Source: JAGTVB01 sp964624765
GTDB taxonomy: Bacteria; Pseudomonadota; Gammaproteobacteria; HK1
Reading direction: 5' to 3'
Assembly: GCA_964624765.1 (NCBI GenBank)
Contig: CAZUZO010000004.1
Location: 1 to 56,616 of the forward strand
Length of the DNA: 56,616 bases
Both the position numbers and the translations under genes were made by a program. The first letter of the stretch is position 1. Each line of letters starts with the position of its first letter. The notes beneath the pieces are model-generated. The model was not told the origin of the DNA and searched no databases. It was given only the letters and a program-made list of their open reading frames with translations. Positions 43,262 to 52,827 of the stretch are shown one piece after another.

Positions 43262-46200
43262 TCATTGGGTCCGTGATGCGGCGGGCTCGGGCTCGTATCC
43301 GAGTATGGGACCAAGGTAGCGCTCTGCGGTTTCCCGGGTCACGCCTTTGCGCCGGGCGTAGTCTTCGACTTGATCGCGTCCGATTTTACCCACCCCGAAG
43401 TATCGCGATTGCGGGTGGGAAAGGTAATAGCCGCACACGGAAGCGGCCGGAATCATCACGGCACTTTCGGTCAGCTGGATGCCTGCGTAGTCATCGGGTC
43501 GGATGAGGGCCCAAAGCAGTCTCTTCTCGGTGTGATCGGGGCAGGCCGGATAGCCTGGTGCCGGTCGAATGCCGCGATAGCGCTCTTCGATGAGGGCTTC
43601 GTTGGTGAGGTTCTCATCGGGGGCATAGGCCCAGAATTCCTTGCGCACCCGCTCGTGTAGGCGCTCCGCGAAGGCCTCGGCGAGACGGTCGGCAAGTGCC
43701 TTTAGCAGGATGCTGTCGTAGTCGTCGTGGGCGGCCTCGAACGCCTCAACATGCTTTTCGATGCCGATCCCGGCGGTGACCGCAAAAGCCCCGAGGTAGT
43801 CGGGCACCCCGCTATCCTTGGGCGCTAGGTAATCGGCTAGACAAAGGTTGGCTGCGTTGCGCCGTTTGACCATTTGCTGGCGCAAGAAGTGTACGACGGT
43901 CAGGACCTCGGCTCGATCCTCGCCGGAGTAGATCTCGACATCGTCTGAGCCGACCGAGTTAGCCGGGAAAAAGCCGATGACGGCTCGTGCGGTGAGCCAT
44001 CGTTCGCTGATGATGCGCGTCAGCATGGCCTGGGCGTCCCGGTAAAGATGGGCGGCAGAATCTCCCACGAGGGGGTCTTCTAGGATCTTGGGAAACCGTC
44101 CGGCTAGCTCCCAGGTCTGAAAGAACGGTGTCCAGTCGATGCGCGCACAGAGCTCTTCGAGGTCGTAGCGTCCGAATACCTTGATCCCCAAGAAGCAGGG
44201 AGGGGGCGGGCGGTACGCTCCCCAATCCGTTGCGAAGCGATTGCTGCGCGCCTCGCGCAGGGCGGCAAAGCGCCGGCTGCGCTGCTCTTTGGCGCGGTCT
44301 TCGCGCAGTTTCCGGTAGCTTGCTTTCGTTTCTTCGACGAAGGTGTCTCGCTGCTGCGGGCTAAGCAGGTGGCTCGCAACCCCGACCGCGCGCGATGCGT
44401 CGGGCACGTAGACCACGGGGCTGGAGTACTGGGGATCGATCTTCACGGCCGTGTGGATCTTGGAAGTGGTGGCGCCTCCGATGAGCAGGGGGATACGAAA
44501 GCCCTGTCTCTCCATCTCGACGGCGAGGTGCACCATCTCATCCAGGGACGGGGTGATGAGGCCCGAGATACCAACGATGTGGCAGTGTTCGGTGCGCGCC
44601 GTTTGCAGGATCTTCTCGGCTGGAACCATGACCCCAAGGTCCACCACCTGGTAGCCGTTGCACTGCAGGACAACACCGACGATATTTTTGCCAATGTCGT
44701 GGACATCGCCTTTGGCCGTGGCAAGCAGAATCTTGCCGTTGGCTCGGGTATTAAGGCCAGTTTGCTCGGTTTCCATGTAGGGCAGCAGATAGGCTACCGC
44801 TTTCTTCATCACCCGCGCCGACTTTACCACTTGGGGCAGGAACATTTTGCCCTGACCGAAGAGGTCGCCGACCACGTTCATGCCGTTCATGAGTGGACCT
44901 TCGATCACGTCCAGAGGGCGTTGGCATGCTTGCCGCGCCGCCTCGGTGTCTTCTTCGATATGCTCGGCGATGCCCTTCACCAGGGCGTGTTCCAGCCGTT
45001 TTTCCACTGGCCATTGGCGCCAGAGCCGATCGTCTTTTTTTTCGGCATGCCCGCCGGCGCGGTACTGCTCCGCGATCTCGAGGAGCTGTTCCGTGGCATC
45101 CGGGCGCCGATTCAGGACCACATCCTCCACTCGTTCCCGCAAATCGGTTGGGATTTCCTCGTAGATCGCCAGCTGGCCTGCATTGACGATCCCCATGTCC
45201 ATGCCGGCACGGATGGCGTGGTAGAGGAACACGGCATGAATGGCTTCCCGCACCGCATTGTTGCCCCGGAACGAAAACGAGACGTTGGAAACGCCACCGG
45301 AGACTAAGGCGTGGGGTAGGGTTTCCTTGATGAGCCGGGTCGCTTCGATGAAATCTAACCCGTACCGCGCGTGCTCTTCGATGCCGGTTGCGACCGCAAA
45401 GATGTTGGGATCAAAGATAATATCTTCCGCTGGGAAATCCGCACGCTGGGTGAGAATGTGGTAACAGCGGGTACAGATCGACACCTTGCGTTGCAGAGTG
45501 TCGGCTTGGCCCGCCTCATCGAAGGCCATCACGATGACCGCCGCGCCATAGCGTCTTACCAGTCGTGCTTGACGGATGAACGCCTGTTCGCCTTCCTTGA
45601 GACTGATGGAATTGACGACCCCTTTGCCCTGCAGGCACTTTAGGCCGGCTTCTAGGATTTCCCATTTCGAAGAGTCCAACATGATGGGGACGCGGGCGAT
45701 ATCGGGCTCGGCAGCCAGCAGGTTTAGGAAATCCACCATTTCGCGTTTGGAATCCAGCATGCCTTCGTCCATGTTGACGTCAACCATCTGCGCGCCGTTT
45801 TCGACCTGGCTTCGGGCGATATCAAGTGCTGCTTCCACACCGCCCTCCTGGATCAATCGCCGAAATTTCGCCGACCCCGTGACGTTGGTGCGTTCACCGA
45901 CATTGACAAACAGCGATTCGGGACCAATGTTGAGCGGCTCGAGCCCGGCTAGCCGGCATTTGACTGGGATGCTTGGCACCTTGCGGGGTGGAAAGGGTTG
46001 TACGGCTTCGCGCAGGGCCTGGATATGGGCCGGCGTGGTGCCACAGCAGCCCCCGGCGATGTTAAGAAACCCACTCTTTGCCCACTGGCCGATCTCGTGC
46101 GCCATGTTCTCTGGGGTATCGTCGTATTCCCCGAATTCGTTGGGCAGCCCCGCGTTGGGATGGGCCGACACATGGGTGTCCGCTAGGCGCGAGAGCTCCT

Positions 46201-46963
46201 CGATGAAGGGGCGCAGCTCTTTGGCGCCGAGAGCGCAGTTCAGTCCCATCGCGATCGGTCTTGCGTGGCGCACCGAGTTCCAGAATGCCTCGGTGGTTTG
46301 GCCCGACAGGGTACGCCCGGAGGCGTCGGTAATGGTGCCGGAGATCAAGATGGGAAGCTGTACAGCTTGTTCATCGAAATACTCCTCGATGGCGAAGATC
46401 GCCGCCTTGGCGTTGAGCGTGTCAAAGATGGTTTCGATCAGGAGCAAGTCCACCCCCCCTTCGACCAATCCGGCTACGGCCTCGGCGTAGGCGGTTCGGA
46501 GATCATCGAAGGTCACCGCGCGAAACCCAGGATCGGTGACCTCAGAGGACATGGACGCCGTACGGTTGGTGGGTCCAAGCACACCGGCGACGAACCTTGG
46601 GTGTTGCGCCGCATCGGCTTCTGTGCGAGCGAGTTGAGCGCCGGCGCGGTTGAGTTCGCGCACCCAGGCTTGTAATCCGTAATCCGCTTGAGCGATGGCC
46701 GTGGAGTTGAAGGTGTTGGTCTCGATAATGTCTGCGCCCGCATCGAGGTAGCTGCGATGGATGGCACGGATGATATCCGGTTGGGTGAGATTGAGCAGAT
46801 CGTTGTTACCCTTTAAATCTTGGGGCCAATCCGCGAAGCGTTCGCCCCGGTAATCGGCCTCTTGCAAACCGTGCTGCTGGATCATGGTCCCCATGGCGCC
46901 GTCCAGGATGAGGATGCGCTGGCGAAGCAGGTCCATGAATTGTTGCGTGCGATGTGGGTTCAT
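43262..46963 (-). CDS. metH: Cobalamin-dependent methionine synthase
   Basis: Transfers a methyl group from methyltetrahydrofolate to homocysteine via cobalamin. The 1233-residue protein is full length: homocysteine domain (ILDGAMGTMIQQHGL near 20, zinc cysteines in NCALGA and GGCCGTTP), pterin domain (INVGERTNVTGSAKF), B12 domain with the His of DVHDIGKNIVGVVL near 750, and the C-terminal reactivation domain. The start ATG 46963 is only 13 bases from an A element that forms its leader; SD-like bases are weak. It is divergent from a B12 adenosyltransferase gene; I see no cobalamin riboswitch between them. Confidence 0.96.
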   Translation of the reverse strand: MNPHRTQQFMDLLRQRILILDGAMGTMIQQHGLQEADYRGERFADWPQDLKGNNDLLNLTQPDIIRAIHRSYLDAGADIIETNTFNSTAIAQADYGLQAWVRELNRAGAQLARTEADAAQHPRFVAGVLGPTNRTASMSSEVTDPGFRAVTFDDLRTAYAEAVAGLVEGGVDLLLIETIFDTLNAKAAIFAIEEYFDEQAVQLPILISGTITDASGRTLSGQTTEAFWNSVRHARPIAMGLNCALGAKELRPFIEELSRLADTHVSAHPNAGLPNEFGEYDDTPENMAHEIGQWAKSGFLNIAGGCCGTTPAHIQALREAVQPFPPRKVPSIPVKCRLAGLEPLNIGPESLFVNVGERTNVTGSAKFRRLIQEGGVEAALDIARSQVENGAQMVDVNMDEGMLDSKREMVDFLNLLAAEPDIARVPIMLDSSKWEILEAGLKCLQGKGVVNSISLKEGEQAFIRQARLVRRYGAAVIVMAFDEAGQADTLQRKVSICTRCYHILTQRADFPAEDIIFDPNIFAVATGIEEHARYGLDFIEATRLIKETLPHALVSGGVSNVSFSFRGNNAVREAIHAVFLYHAIRAGMDMGIVNAGQLAIYEEIPTDLRERVEDVVLNRRPDATEQLLEIAEQYRAGGHAEKKDDRLWRQWPVEKRLEHALVKGIAEHIEEDTEAARQACQRPLDVIEGPLMNGMNVVGDLFGQGKMFLPQVVKSARVMKKAVAYLLPYMETEQTGLNTRANGKILLATAKGDVHDIGKNIVGVVLQCNGYQVVDLGVMVPAEKILQTARTEHCHIVGISGLITPSLDEMVHLAVEMERQGFRIPLLIGGATTSKIHTAVKIDPQYSSPVVYVPDASRAVGVASHLLSPQQRDTFVEETKASYRKLREDRAKEQRSRRFAALREARSNRFATDWGAYRPPPPCFLGIKVFGRYDLEELCARIDWTPFFQTWELAGRFPKILEDPLVGDSAAHLYRDAQAMLTRIISERWLTARAVIGFFPANSVGSDDVEIYSGEDRAEVLTVVHFLRQQMVKRRNAANLCLADYLAPKDSGVPDYLGAFAVTAGIGIEKHVEAFEAAHDDYDSILLKALADRLAEAFAERLHERVRKEFWAYAPDENLTNEALIEERYRGIRPAPGYPACPDHTEKRLLWALIRPDDYAGIQLTESAVMIPAASVCGYYLSHPQSRYFGVGKIGRDQVEDYARRKGVTRETAERYLGPILGYEPEPAASRTQ

Positions 46964-46976
46964 TGGGTTGCTCTGA

Positions 46977-47118
46977 GAGGTTCTAAAATAAAACGTAGCG
47001 AGCTGCCCCAGAGCCAGATGGAAGGCGCCAAGCCGAGAGACATATCAAGTTGATCGGCGAGGAGCGAGCACCGCCCAACGCCGCTATCGGGTAGCGCAGC
47101 CGGTTTCTTTACAAGCTC
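46977..47118. repeat. Family A element, copy 5, in the metH leader
   Basis: A 142-bp copy with ends GAGGTTCTAAAATAAAACG and TTTACAAGCTC, flanked by TGA (46974-46976) and TGC (47119-47121). It starts 13 bp upstream of the metH ATG, so the metH transcript leader or promoter must lie in or beyond it. The 379-bp gap to the divergent adenosyltransferase gene shows no other recognisable feature. Confidence 0.85.
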
Positions 47119-47342
47119 TGCGGGCGGGCTTTTTCGAAAGTTTAAGGCTAGGTTGCTCGCCACGCAAAAACAGACCCACCGTCAAACCAGGCGCGCCCGG
47201 CAGGCGGAGTCGGCAGGGCGATCCGATTGACGCTGGCGGATGGGTTACGGTACAAGGTGGGGATACGAACCGCGGGGATGATCACCCCCTGTTCCCTTGG
47301 GGGGCGTGGGGCGAACGACTGGCTGTCGGAGGAGGAGGCACT

Positions 47343-47894
47343 ATGGGACATCGATTATCGAAAATCTACACACGCACCGGTGATGCCGGAACGACCGGGC
47401 TTGCCGACGGCTCGCGCGTGGACAAGGACAGTCCACGCATGCAGGCCATCGGCGAAGCGGACGAGCTTAACAGTTTCATCGGTGCCGTCCTGGTCCATGA
47501 GTTGCCGGACAGGGTTCGGGATTGCCTGATCGATGTTCAGCATGGGCTGTTCGATCTGGGTGGCGAGCTGGCGATCCCTGGCTCGGCGACCCTTACCGAG
47601 GACTATGTGGCGGCCTTGGAACGTACGCTTGACGGTTTTAACGCCGATCTGCCGCCGCTCAAGGAATTCATCTTGCCTGGTGGGGATGCGGCGGCCGTCG
47701 CCTGTCATCTGGCCCGGGCGGTTTGCCGGCGGGTGGAGCGTCGTCTCGTCGCCCTGGCGCGTGAGGAGAGCGTAAACGACGTCAGCCGCAAGTATGTGAA
47801 TCGGCTTTCCGACCTATTGTTCGTGATCGCGCGGATCCTGGCGCGTCGATCCGGTGGGGAGGTGTACTGGGACCCGCGTCGCAAACGGGGCTAA
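47343..47894 (+). CDS. PduO-type cob(I)alamin adenosyltransferase
   Basis: Makes adenosylcobalamin from ATP and cobalamin. The 183-residue protein has the family's KIYTRTGDAGTTGLADGSRV N terminus and the ATP-binding helices with AVCRRVERRLVAL and NRLSDLLFVIAR. It is divergent from metH, placing two B12 genes back to back. GGAGGAGG is close upstream of the ATG. Length and motifs fit the PduO/ATR class, not CobA or EutT. Confidence 0.92.
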   Translation: MGHRLSKIYTRTGDAGTTGLADGSRVDKDSPRMQAIGEADELNSFIGAVLVHELPDRVRDCLIDVQHGLFDLGGELAIPGSATLTEDYVAALERTLDGFNADLPPLKEFILPGGDAAAVACHLARAVCRRVERRLVALAREESVNDVSRKYVNRLSDLLFVIARILARRSGGEVYWDPRRKRG

Positions 47895-47904
47895 CGATGG
47901 GCAG

Positions 47905-48031
47905 CGGCTGGCTATCTGTTGTGCTGAACGCACCGTCGGCGCCCCAGCCTTCGCCGACCGACGCCGGGCCAAAGGGGGGCGGCGGGCGAAGGGCCGAAGG
48001 CCATCCACCTGCCGAAACCATGACTAACGGC
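47905..48031. repeat. Family B-like remnant, copy 4
   Basis: Read on the minus strand, the sequence begins like family B (TAGTCATGGTTTCGGCAGGTGGATGGCCTTCGGCCC region, with GTTTCGGCAG and GGCCTT shared) and later shares GGCGAAGGCTGGGGCGCCGAC-like blocks. Only one terminal repeat is recognisable and the length is short. It lies between the convergent adenosyltransferase and LysR genes. Confidence 0.5.
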
Positions 48032-48035
48032 AGAG

Positions 48036-48923
48036 TCAACAATAATTGTGCGCCAGGGTGGTCAGTGCTTGGACGGCCGGCAGATAGCGTCCTCTTGGGT
48101 CGTAGACAAACGACAGTGGGTTTTTCAAGGGCGGGTCGAGAGGAATGGCCGCCAGTGCTCCTAATCGCAGCTCCTTGGCGATAGCCGCACGAGATAACAC
48201 CGAAATGGCAAGCTCACCGTGCACGATCCGTTTGATCGCTTCAAGGCTGGCAAGCTCCATGAGCACGTCGAGCCGCTCGGGATCAAGGTCATGCGTGCGC
48301 AGATAGGATATCAGGGCGGCGCGGGTACCCGAACCTACTTCGCGTAATACGAAGGGGTGGCGAATGAGCTCGGTGGGTCTGACGGATAGACGTCCCGCCA
48401 ACGGATGTGAAGGCGCGACGATGGCCACCAACTCGTCGGTTCGACACAGATCGGCTGATAGCAGGTCGTTGGTGATGGGCCCTTCGACGATCCCCATATC
48501 GATTTGGGCGCTCTCCATCATGGCGAGGACAGCCTGGGAATTGCATACATGGAGGTGAAGGCTGGCTTCCGGAAAGTCTGTGGAGAAGCGTGTCAGCAGT
48601 GGAGGTAGCATGTACTCGGCGATGGTGGTGCTTGCCCCGATGGTGATGTCGCCGCCGATCTGACCGGTGACCTCTTGTACTGCACTTTCCATCTCCGCGT
48701 TCAAGTCGAGAATCTTGCTCGCGTAGTCGTAGACACACTTGCCGACCTTGGTCAGACTGATGCCATTGTGGGAGCGGTCGAATAAGCGGGTATCAAACTG
48801 CTCCTCCAACTGCCTGACCTGGAAAGTGATGGCCGGCTGCGTCATGTGCAGCGCTTCGGCGGCTTTGGTGAAGCTCTTAAGACGAGCCACCGTATGAAAA
48901 ACGTACAATCGGCGGTCTGACAT
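48036..48923 (-). CDS. LysR-family transcriptional regulator
   Basis: A 295-residue LTTR: winged helix-turn-helix in residues 1-65 (FTKAAEALHMTQPAITFQVRQLEEQF) and a periplasmic-binding-like effector domain (from GGDITIGASTTIAEYMLPP). The closest look is to the YeiE/CysB-like groups, but the target and effector cannot be told. AAGGGAAGGG precedes the ATG. Upstream lies an A element and no obvious divergent target gene, since suhB points toward it. Confidence 0.88.
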   Translation of the reverse strand: MSDRRLYVFHTVARLKSFTKAAEALHMTQPAITFQVRQLEEQFDTRLFDRSHNGISLTKVGKCVYDYASKILDLNAEMESAVQEVTGQIGGDITIGASTTIAEYMLPPLLTRFSTDFPEASLHLHVCNSQAVLAMMESAQIDMGIVEGPITNDLLSADLCRTDELVAIVAPSHPLAGRLSVRPTELIRHPFVLREVGSGTRAALISYLRTHDLDPERLDVLMELASLEAIKRIVHGELAISVLSRAAIAKELRLGALAAIPLDPPLKNPLSFVYDPRGRYLPAVQALTTLAHNYC

Positions 48924-49022
48924 CCCTTCCCCTTGCGGTGAGTGGCCCCCACCGATGATTCGATCGAAGCGTTCGTGTTTTGGGTTGCGAGCGCTTGCTG
49001 TTTGCCGCCGAGGTTCGGCTCA

Positions 49023-49161
49023 GAGGTTATAAGAAAAACCCGCTGCGCGATCCGATAGCGGCCTCGGGCGGTGCTCGGTCTCTGCTTTGCTCTCCAATAG
49101 TTCGCGCGGCTTTGCGCTGTCCCCTGGCTGTTAAACCACTCGCTGGGGTTTTTATGACCTC
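49023..49161. repeat. Family A element, copy 6 (diverged)
   Basis: A 139-bp copy with ends GAGGTTATAAGAAAAACCCG and TTTTTATGACCTC, flanked by TCA (49020-49022) and TTG (49162-49164). The hallmark CCGATAGCGGC and GGCGGTGCTCG are kept but the interior is otherwise worn. The 417-bp gap between LysR and suhB otherwise holds nothing I can support. Confidence 0.75.
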
Positions 49162-49340
49162 TTGGTTGGCATGACAGACGCCAACTGCTCGGCGAGCTGA
49201 CCGAGGGCGGCGTGTCGCTATCGGACGGTCAAAGCCCCTCTATGCAAAGCCCTGCCGGCCCGCATGCCTGGTAGGTACTTTACCATTTAAGATCATACTA
49301 ATAAACCTATTAAAATCGGTTCTGGGCGGGCTTTCGCGCC

Positions 49341-50159
49341 TCAAACCGTTGGCGAGCGCCTGCTGGCAGCCAACTGGGCCAGGTGTGGTTGGATAATCTG
49401 GATGAGCGCTTGGAAGATCTTTGGATTTCCAGCCACAATATCGCCTCGATCGAGATGTTGGTCACCTCCTTGCGGATCGCCCACCATTCCGCCTGCTTCC
49501 TGGATAAGCAAGCTGCCTGCTGCCATGTCCCATTCTTTGAGACCGAACTCCCAGAAGCCGTCGAGCCGGCCGGCGGCCACATAGGCCAGATCCAAGGCAG
49601 CCGAGCCCGGTCTGCGGATGCCTGCAGTCGATAGGATGAGCTCGCGAAAGATCGCGAGGTAGGCGTCGAGATCGACCACGAACCGATAGGGAAAGCCGGT
49701 TCCCAGTAGCGCGTTCTTGAGATGTTGGCGGCGACTCACTCGGATGCGGCGCTCGTTGAGCTGGGCCCCTTCGCCTTGGGTGGCGGTGAAAAGCTCGTTG
49801 CGCAAAGGGTCATAGACAACGGCCTGCGCCAACCGATCTCGATACTTGAGCGCGATGGAGACCGAAAACTGTGGAAATCCATGCAGGAAATTCGTGGTCC
49901 CATCCAATGGATCGATGACCCACGTGTAGGCATCGCCTCGATGTTCCCCGCTCTCCTCGCCCAGGATGCCATGACTGGGGTAGGCCCGGCGAATCACCTC
50001 GACGATGACACGCTCGGCCTGTTGATCGACTTCACTGACGAACTCGTTGTGCGCTTTTTCTGTTACGCTAAGTTGGTCGACGCGTTCGAGGTAGCGAACG
50101 ATGAGATTTCCCGCCGAGCGGGCGGCGCGGATGGCGATGTTGAGCATCGGGTGCATCAT
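49341..50159 (-). CDS. suhB: Inositol-1-monophosphatase family protein SuhB
   Basis: A 272-residue phosphatase that in E. coli also acts as a ribosome-biogenesis and transcription-antitermination factor. Metal-binding motifs: EESGEHRG, VIDPLDGTTNFLHGFP and the C-terminal WDMAAGSLLIQEAGG. I start at ATG 50159, preceded by GGAGAG; the longer frame upstream is antisense to trmJ. suhB and trmJ are divergent with 21 bp between starts, as in E. coli. Confidence 0.93.
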   Translation of the reverse strand: MMHPMLNIAIRAARSAGNLIVRYLERVDQLSVTEKAHNEFVSEVDQQAERVIVEVIRRAYPSHGILGEESGEHRGDAYTWVIDPLDGTTNFLHGFPQFSVSIALKYRDRLAQAVVYDPLRNELFTATQGEGAQLNERRIRVSRRQHLKNALLGTGFPYRFVVDLDAYLAIFRELILSTAGIRRPGSAALDLAYVAAGRLDGFWEFGLKEWDMAAGSLLIQEAGGMVGDPQGGDQHLDRGDIVAGNPKIFQALIQIIQPHLAQLAASRRSPTV

Positions 50160-50180
50160 GACTCTCCAATACCGTTCATT

Positions 50181-50987
50181 ATGAGTGCAGACCAGTCCGC
50201 CAGCGCGGGTATGCCGGGTCGAACCCACGAGTCGGCGCGTTCCATACTCGACAATATCCGTATCGTGCTGGTGGAGACCTCTCACCCCGGCAACATCGGT
50301 GCGGTGGCCCGGGCCATGAAGACCATGCAGCTTCATCAGCTGCACCTGGTGCGTCCGCAGGTGTTCCCTTGTGCGCAGGCGACGGCCCGCGCCGCGGGTG
50401 CCGACGATGTGCTGTTCGACGCCAAGCGTTGGGAGACGCTCGATCAGGCGCTCCACGGTTGCGGCTGGGTGTGCGCGACCAGTGCGCGCACACGTAGCAT
50501 CCCATGGCCGGAGTTGACACCGCGCCAGGCCGCCGCACAAGCCGTAATGAGGGCACGCCACACGCCGGTGGCGCTGGTTTTTGGCCGCGAGCAGTGGGGA
50601 TTGAGCAACGCCGAGCTCGACCGCTGTCATAGCCTGGTGCGTATCCCAACCCATCCGCAGTTTCGTTCTCTTAATCTGGCTGGCGCCGTGCAGCTCGTGG
50701 CCTATGAGGTCCAGCTCGCTTGGCAAGAGCAGGAGTCGCTCCAGGCGGCTCCTACCGCTAGGCCTTCGCCCTGTCGTGTCGATGATCTAGAAGGCTTCTA
50801 TGATCATCTGGAGGCCACTCTGATCGATATCGGCTACCTCGATCCTCTGCGCCCTAAGCGTTTGATGCGACGGCTGCGCCGCTTGTTTAACCGCACCCAG
50901 CCTGACGCATCGGAGATCAATATTCTCCGCGGTATCCTGACCGCCATGCAGCGGGCGGTCAAGATGCGACGCGACGCCGGACATTGA
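50181..50987 (+). CDS. trmJ: tRNA (cytidine/uridine-2'-O-)-methyltransferase TrmJ
   Basis: SPOUT methyltransferase that modifies position 32 of tRNAs. The 268-residue protein has IVLVETSHPGNIGAVARAMKTM, the knot region LVFGREQWGLSNAEL, and RIPTHPQFRSLNLAGAVQLVAYE. It is divergent from suhB. ATG 50181 is used; ATG 50211 is an alternative. An iscR-iscS cluster, which often follows, is not present here. Confidence 0.94.
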   Translation: MSADQSASAGMPGRTHESARSILDNIRIVLVETSHPGNIGAVARAMKTMQLHQLHLVRPQVFPCAQATARAAGADDVLFDAKRWETLDQALHGCGWVCATSARTRSIPWPELTPRQAAAQAVMRARHTPVALVFGREQWGLSNAELDRCHSLVRIPTHPQFRSLNLAGAVQLVAYEVQLAWQEQESLQAAPTARPSPCRVDDLEGFYDHLEATLIDIGYLDPLRPKRLMRRLRRLFNRTQPDASEINILRGILTAMQRAVKMRRDAGH

Positions 50988-51025
50988 TGTAGGCCCGCGA
51001 ATGCGCAGACCCGCCAGAAGGCGGC

Positions 51026-51679
51026 CTACGAGCCGCCCTCGGCGCCGCCGAAGAGCGCGACCGGTTGCCCCCGCCGGCGCACGATTCGACCGTCGATGGT
51101 CAACTCCTCGTCGAGAAACCAGCGGATCGCTTCGGGTAGGATCCGATGTTCCTGCTCGAGTACCCGCTCGGCAAGGACCTCAGGGGTATCCTCAGGAAAG
51201 ACCGGCACAGCTGCCTGAATGATGATCGGTCCGCCATCGACTTCTTCGGTGACGAAGTGAACGCTGGCCCCATGTCGGCGGTGGCCGCCCGCCAGCGCAC
51301 GGGCATGGGTATTAAGCCCCGGCAGGGCCGGCAGCAGCGAAGGATGGATGTTGATTAGCCTACCCTGGTAGTGGGCGACAAAGTTCCTGGTGAGGATGCG
51401 CATGAAGCCTGCCAAGATCACTAGCGCCGGTTGGTAATCATCGATGATGGCTTGTAATGCCGCTTCGAAGGCAGCGCGGGTGGGCCCGGCCTGGCGATCG
51501 ACGACATGGGCGGGGATCCGGGCCCGGTGGGCGCGCTCTAAGGCCAGGGCTTCAGGCTCATCGGAGATGACCGCCGCAATACGCGCCGGCAGGTCCTGCT
51601 GAGTGCGGTCTATGATCGCCTGCAGGTTGCTGCCGCGCCCAGAGACCAGCACCACGATGGCGGGATAATGATCGATCAC
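51026..51679 (-). CDS. purN: Phosphoribosylglycinamide formyltransferase
   Basis: Third step of purine synthesis, formylating GAR with 10-formyl-THF. The 217-residue protein has LVSGRGSNLQAII at its start and the catalytic block INIHPSLLPALPGLNTHARAL with HxSLLP, plus GASVHFVTEEVDGGPII. The GTG start at 51679 overlaps the purM stop by 4 nt (GTGA), so the two are coupled. The long upstream extension lies in purM in another frame. Confidence 0.94.
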   Translation of the reverse strand: MIDHYPAIVVLVSGRGSNLQAIIDRTQQDLPARIAAVISDEPEALALERAHRARIPAHVVDRQAGPTRAAFEAALQAIIDDYQPALVILAGFMRILTRNFVAHYQGRLINIHPSLLPALPGLNTHARALAGGHRRHGASVHFVTEEVDGGPIIIQAAVPVFPEDTPEVLAERVLEQEHRILPEAIRWFLDEELTIDGRIVRRRGQPVALFGGAEGGS

Positions 51680-52722
51680 TCCAGGATGATGCCCGGTGTC
51701 GGTTCGCTGTGGGCTTCCAAGCTGCCGATGACGAACGTCTGTTCGCCCATTGCCTCTAGCCGTTCCATCGCCGCGTGCGCCGTTTCTTGGGGCACGATCA
51801 CGACCATGCCGATACCGCAATTAAAGGTCCGCAGGAGCTCTTGTTCGGTGATGCGGCCTTGCTCTTGCAGCCACTGGAATAGGGCGGGCCTGGGCCAGGC
51901 GGCGACGCGGATACGTGCCCGCACACGGTCCGGCAGAACACGTGGTACATTCTCTAGCAGGCCGCCGCCCGTAATATGGGCGATACCGTGTACCGGCAGG
52001 TGCCGGATAAGATGGTGTATCGCCCGGACATAGATGCGCGTCGGCTCCAGTAGGACATCACCCAGGGACCGCTCACCGAAGGGCTCATGCAGGCCGGTCT
52101 CGGCGATCTCGAGTACTTTTCGGATCAGCGAGTAGCCGTTCGCGTGAGGGCCACTGGAGGCTAAGCCGATCAGGACGTCACCCGGTGTTGCCTGGGATCC
52201 GTCGATGAGTTGGTCTCGCTCCACGATACCCACACAAAAACCGGCGAGATCATAGTCTTCGCCGCGATACAGGCCGGGCATCTCGGCCGTTTCGCCACCC
52301 ACCAAGGCGGCGCCAGCCAGTTTACAGCCCCGCACGATGCCGTCGATTATCTGGGTTGCGATCGGCACATTGAGCTTCCCGGTGGCGAAATAGTCAAGGA
52401 AGAACAGGGGTTCGGCACCGTGGGTTAGAATGTCGTTGACACACATGGCGACCAGATCGATGCCGATGCTGTCATGGCGTGCGGCGTCCACGGCGAGCTT
52501 TAGCTTGGTGCCGACCCCGTCCGTGCCGGAGACCAGTATCGGACGGCGGTAGCGATCCAGCGGCACTTCGAACAGGGCGCCGAATCCGCCCACACCACCG
52601 ATGACACCGGGGCGGTGTGTGGTCTTGGCAAGCGTGGCGATAGTTTGCACGAGGCGGTTAGCTTGGTCGATATCGACCCCGGCCTTGCGGTAGGTCAGCG
52701 TCTGGCGTGTGCGTGCTTGCAT
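51676..52722 (-). CDS. purM: Phosphoribosylformylglycinamidine cyclo-ligase
   Basis: AIR synthetase of the purine pathway. The 348-residue protein (usual length about 345) has SGTDGVGTKLKLA, MCVNDILTHGAEPLFFLDYFATGKL, ALVGGETAEMPG and LASSGPHANGYSLIR. I choose ATG 52722 (MQARTRQTLTYRKAGVDID), since the upstream TTG would add 12 unconserved residues. It is divergent from the DUF2066 gene by about 105 bp. Confidence 0.95.
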   Translation of the reverse strand: MQARTRQTLTYRKAGVDIDQANRLVQTIATLAKTTHRPGVIGGVGGFGALFEVPLDRYRRPILVSGTDGVGTKLKLAVDAARHDSIGIDLVAMCVNDILTHGAEPLFFLDYFATGKLNVPIATQIIDGIVRGCKLAGAALVGGETAEMPGLYRGEDYDLAGFCVGIVERDQLIDGSQATPGDVLIGLASSGPHANGYSLIRKVLEIAETGLHEPFGERSLGDVLLEPTRIYVRAIHHLIRHLPVHGIAHITGGGLLENVPRVLPDRVRARIRVAAWPRPALFQWLQEQGRITEQELLRTFNCGIGMVVIVPQETAHAAMERLEAMGEQTFVIGSLEAHSEPTPGIILE

Positions 52723-52827
52723 CCTGCAGATGGTATCGGGGTTAGGTTTGGGCTGCAAACTTGACTTGCTGGCGCCGCTTGCCTAGCGTTTTCGGTATGA
52801 GCAATTAACCGATGTCATGAAGCGAAA

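Noticed and set aside
47119..47342. Cobalamin riboswitch between metH and the adenosyltransferase gene
   Set aside because: I looked for the conserved B12-box core and did not find it; a covariance-model search would be decisive.
49722..50180. Extension of trmJ to an upstream start
   Set aside because: The frame is open through suhB on the opposite strand, but TrmJ similarity begins after ATG 50181.
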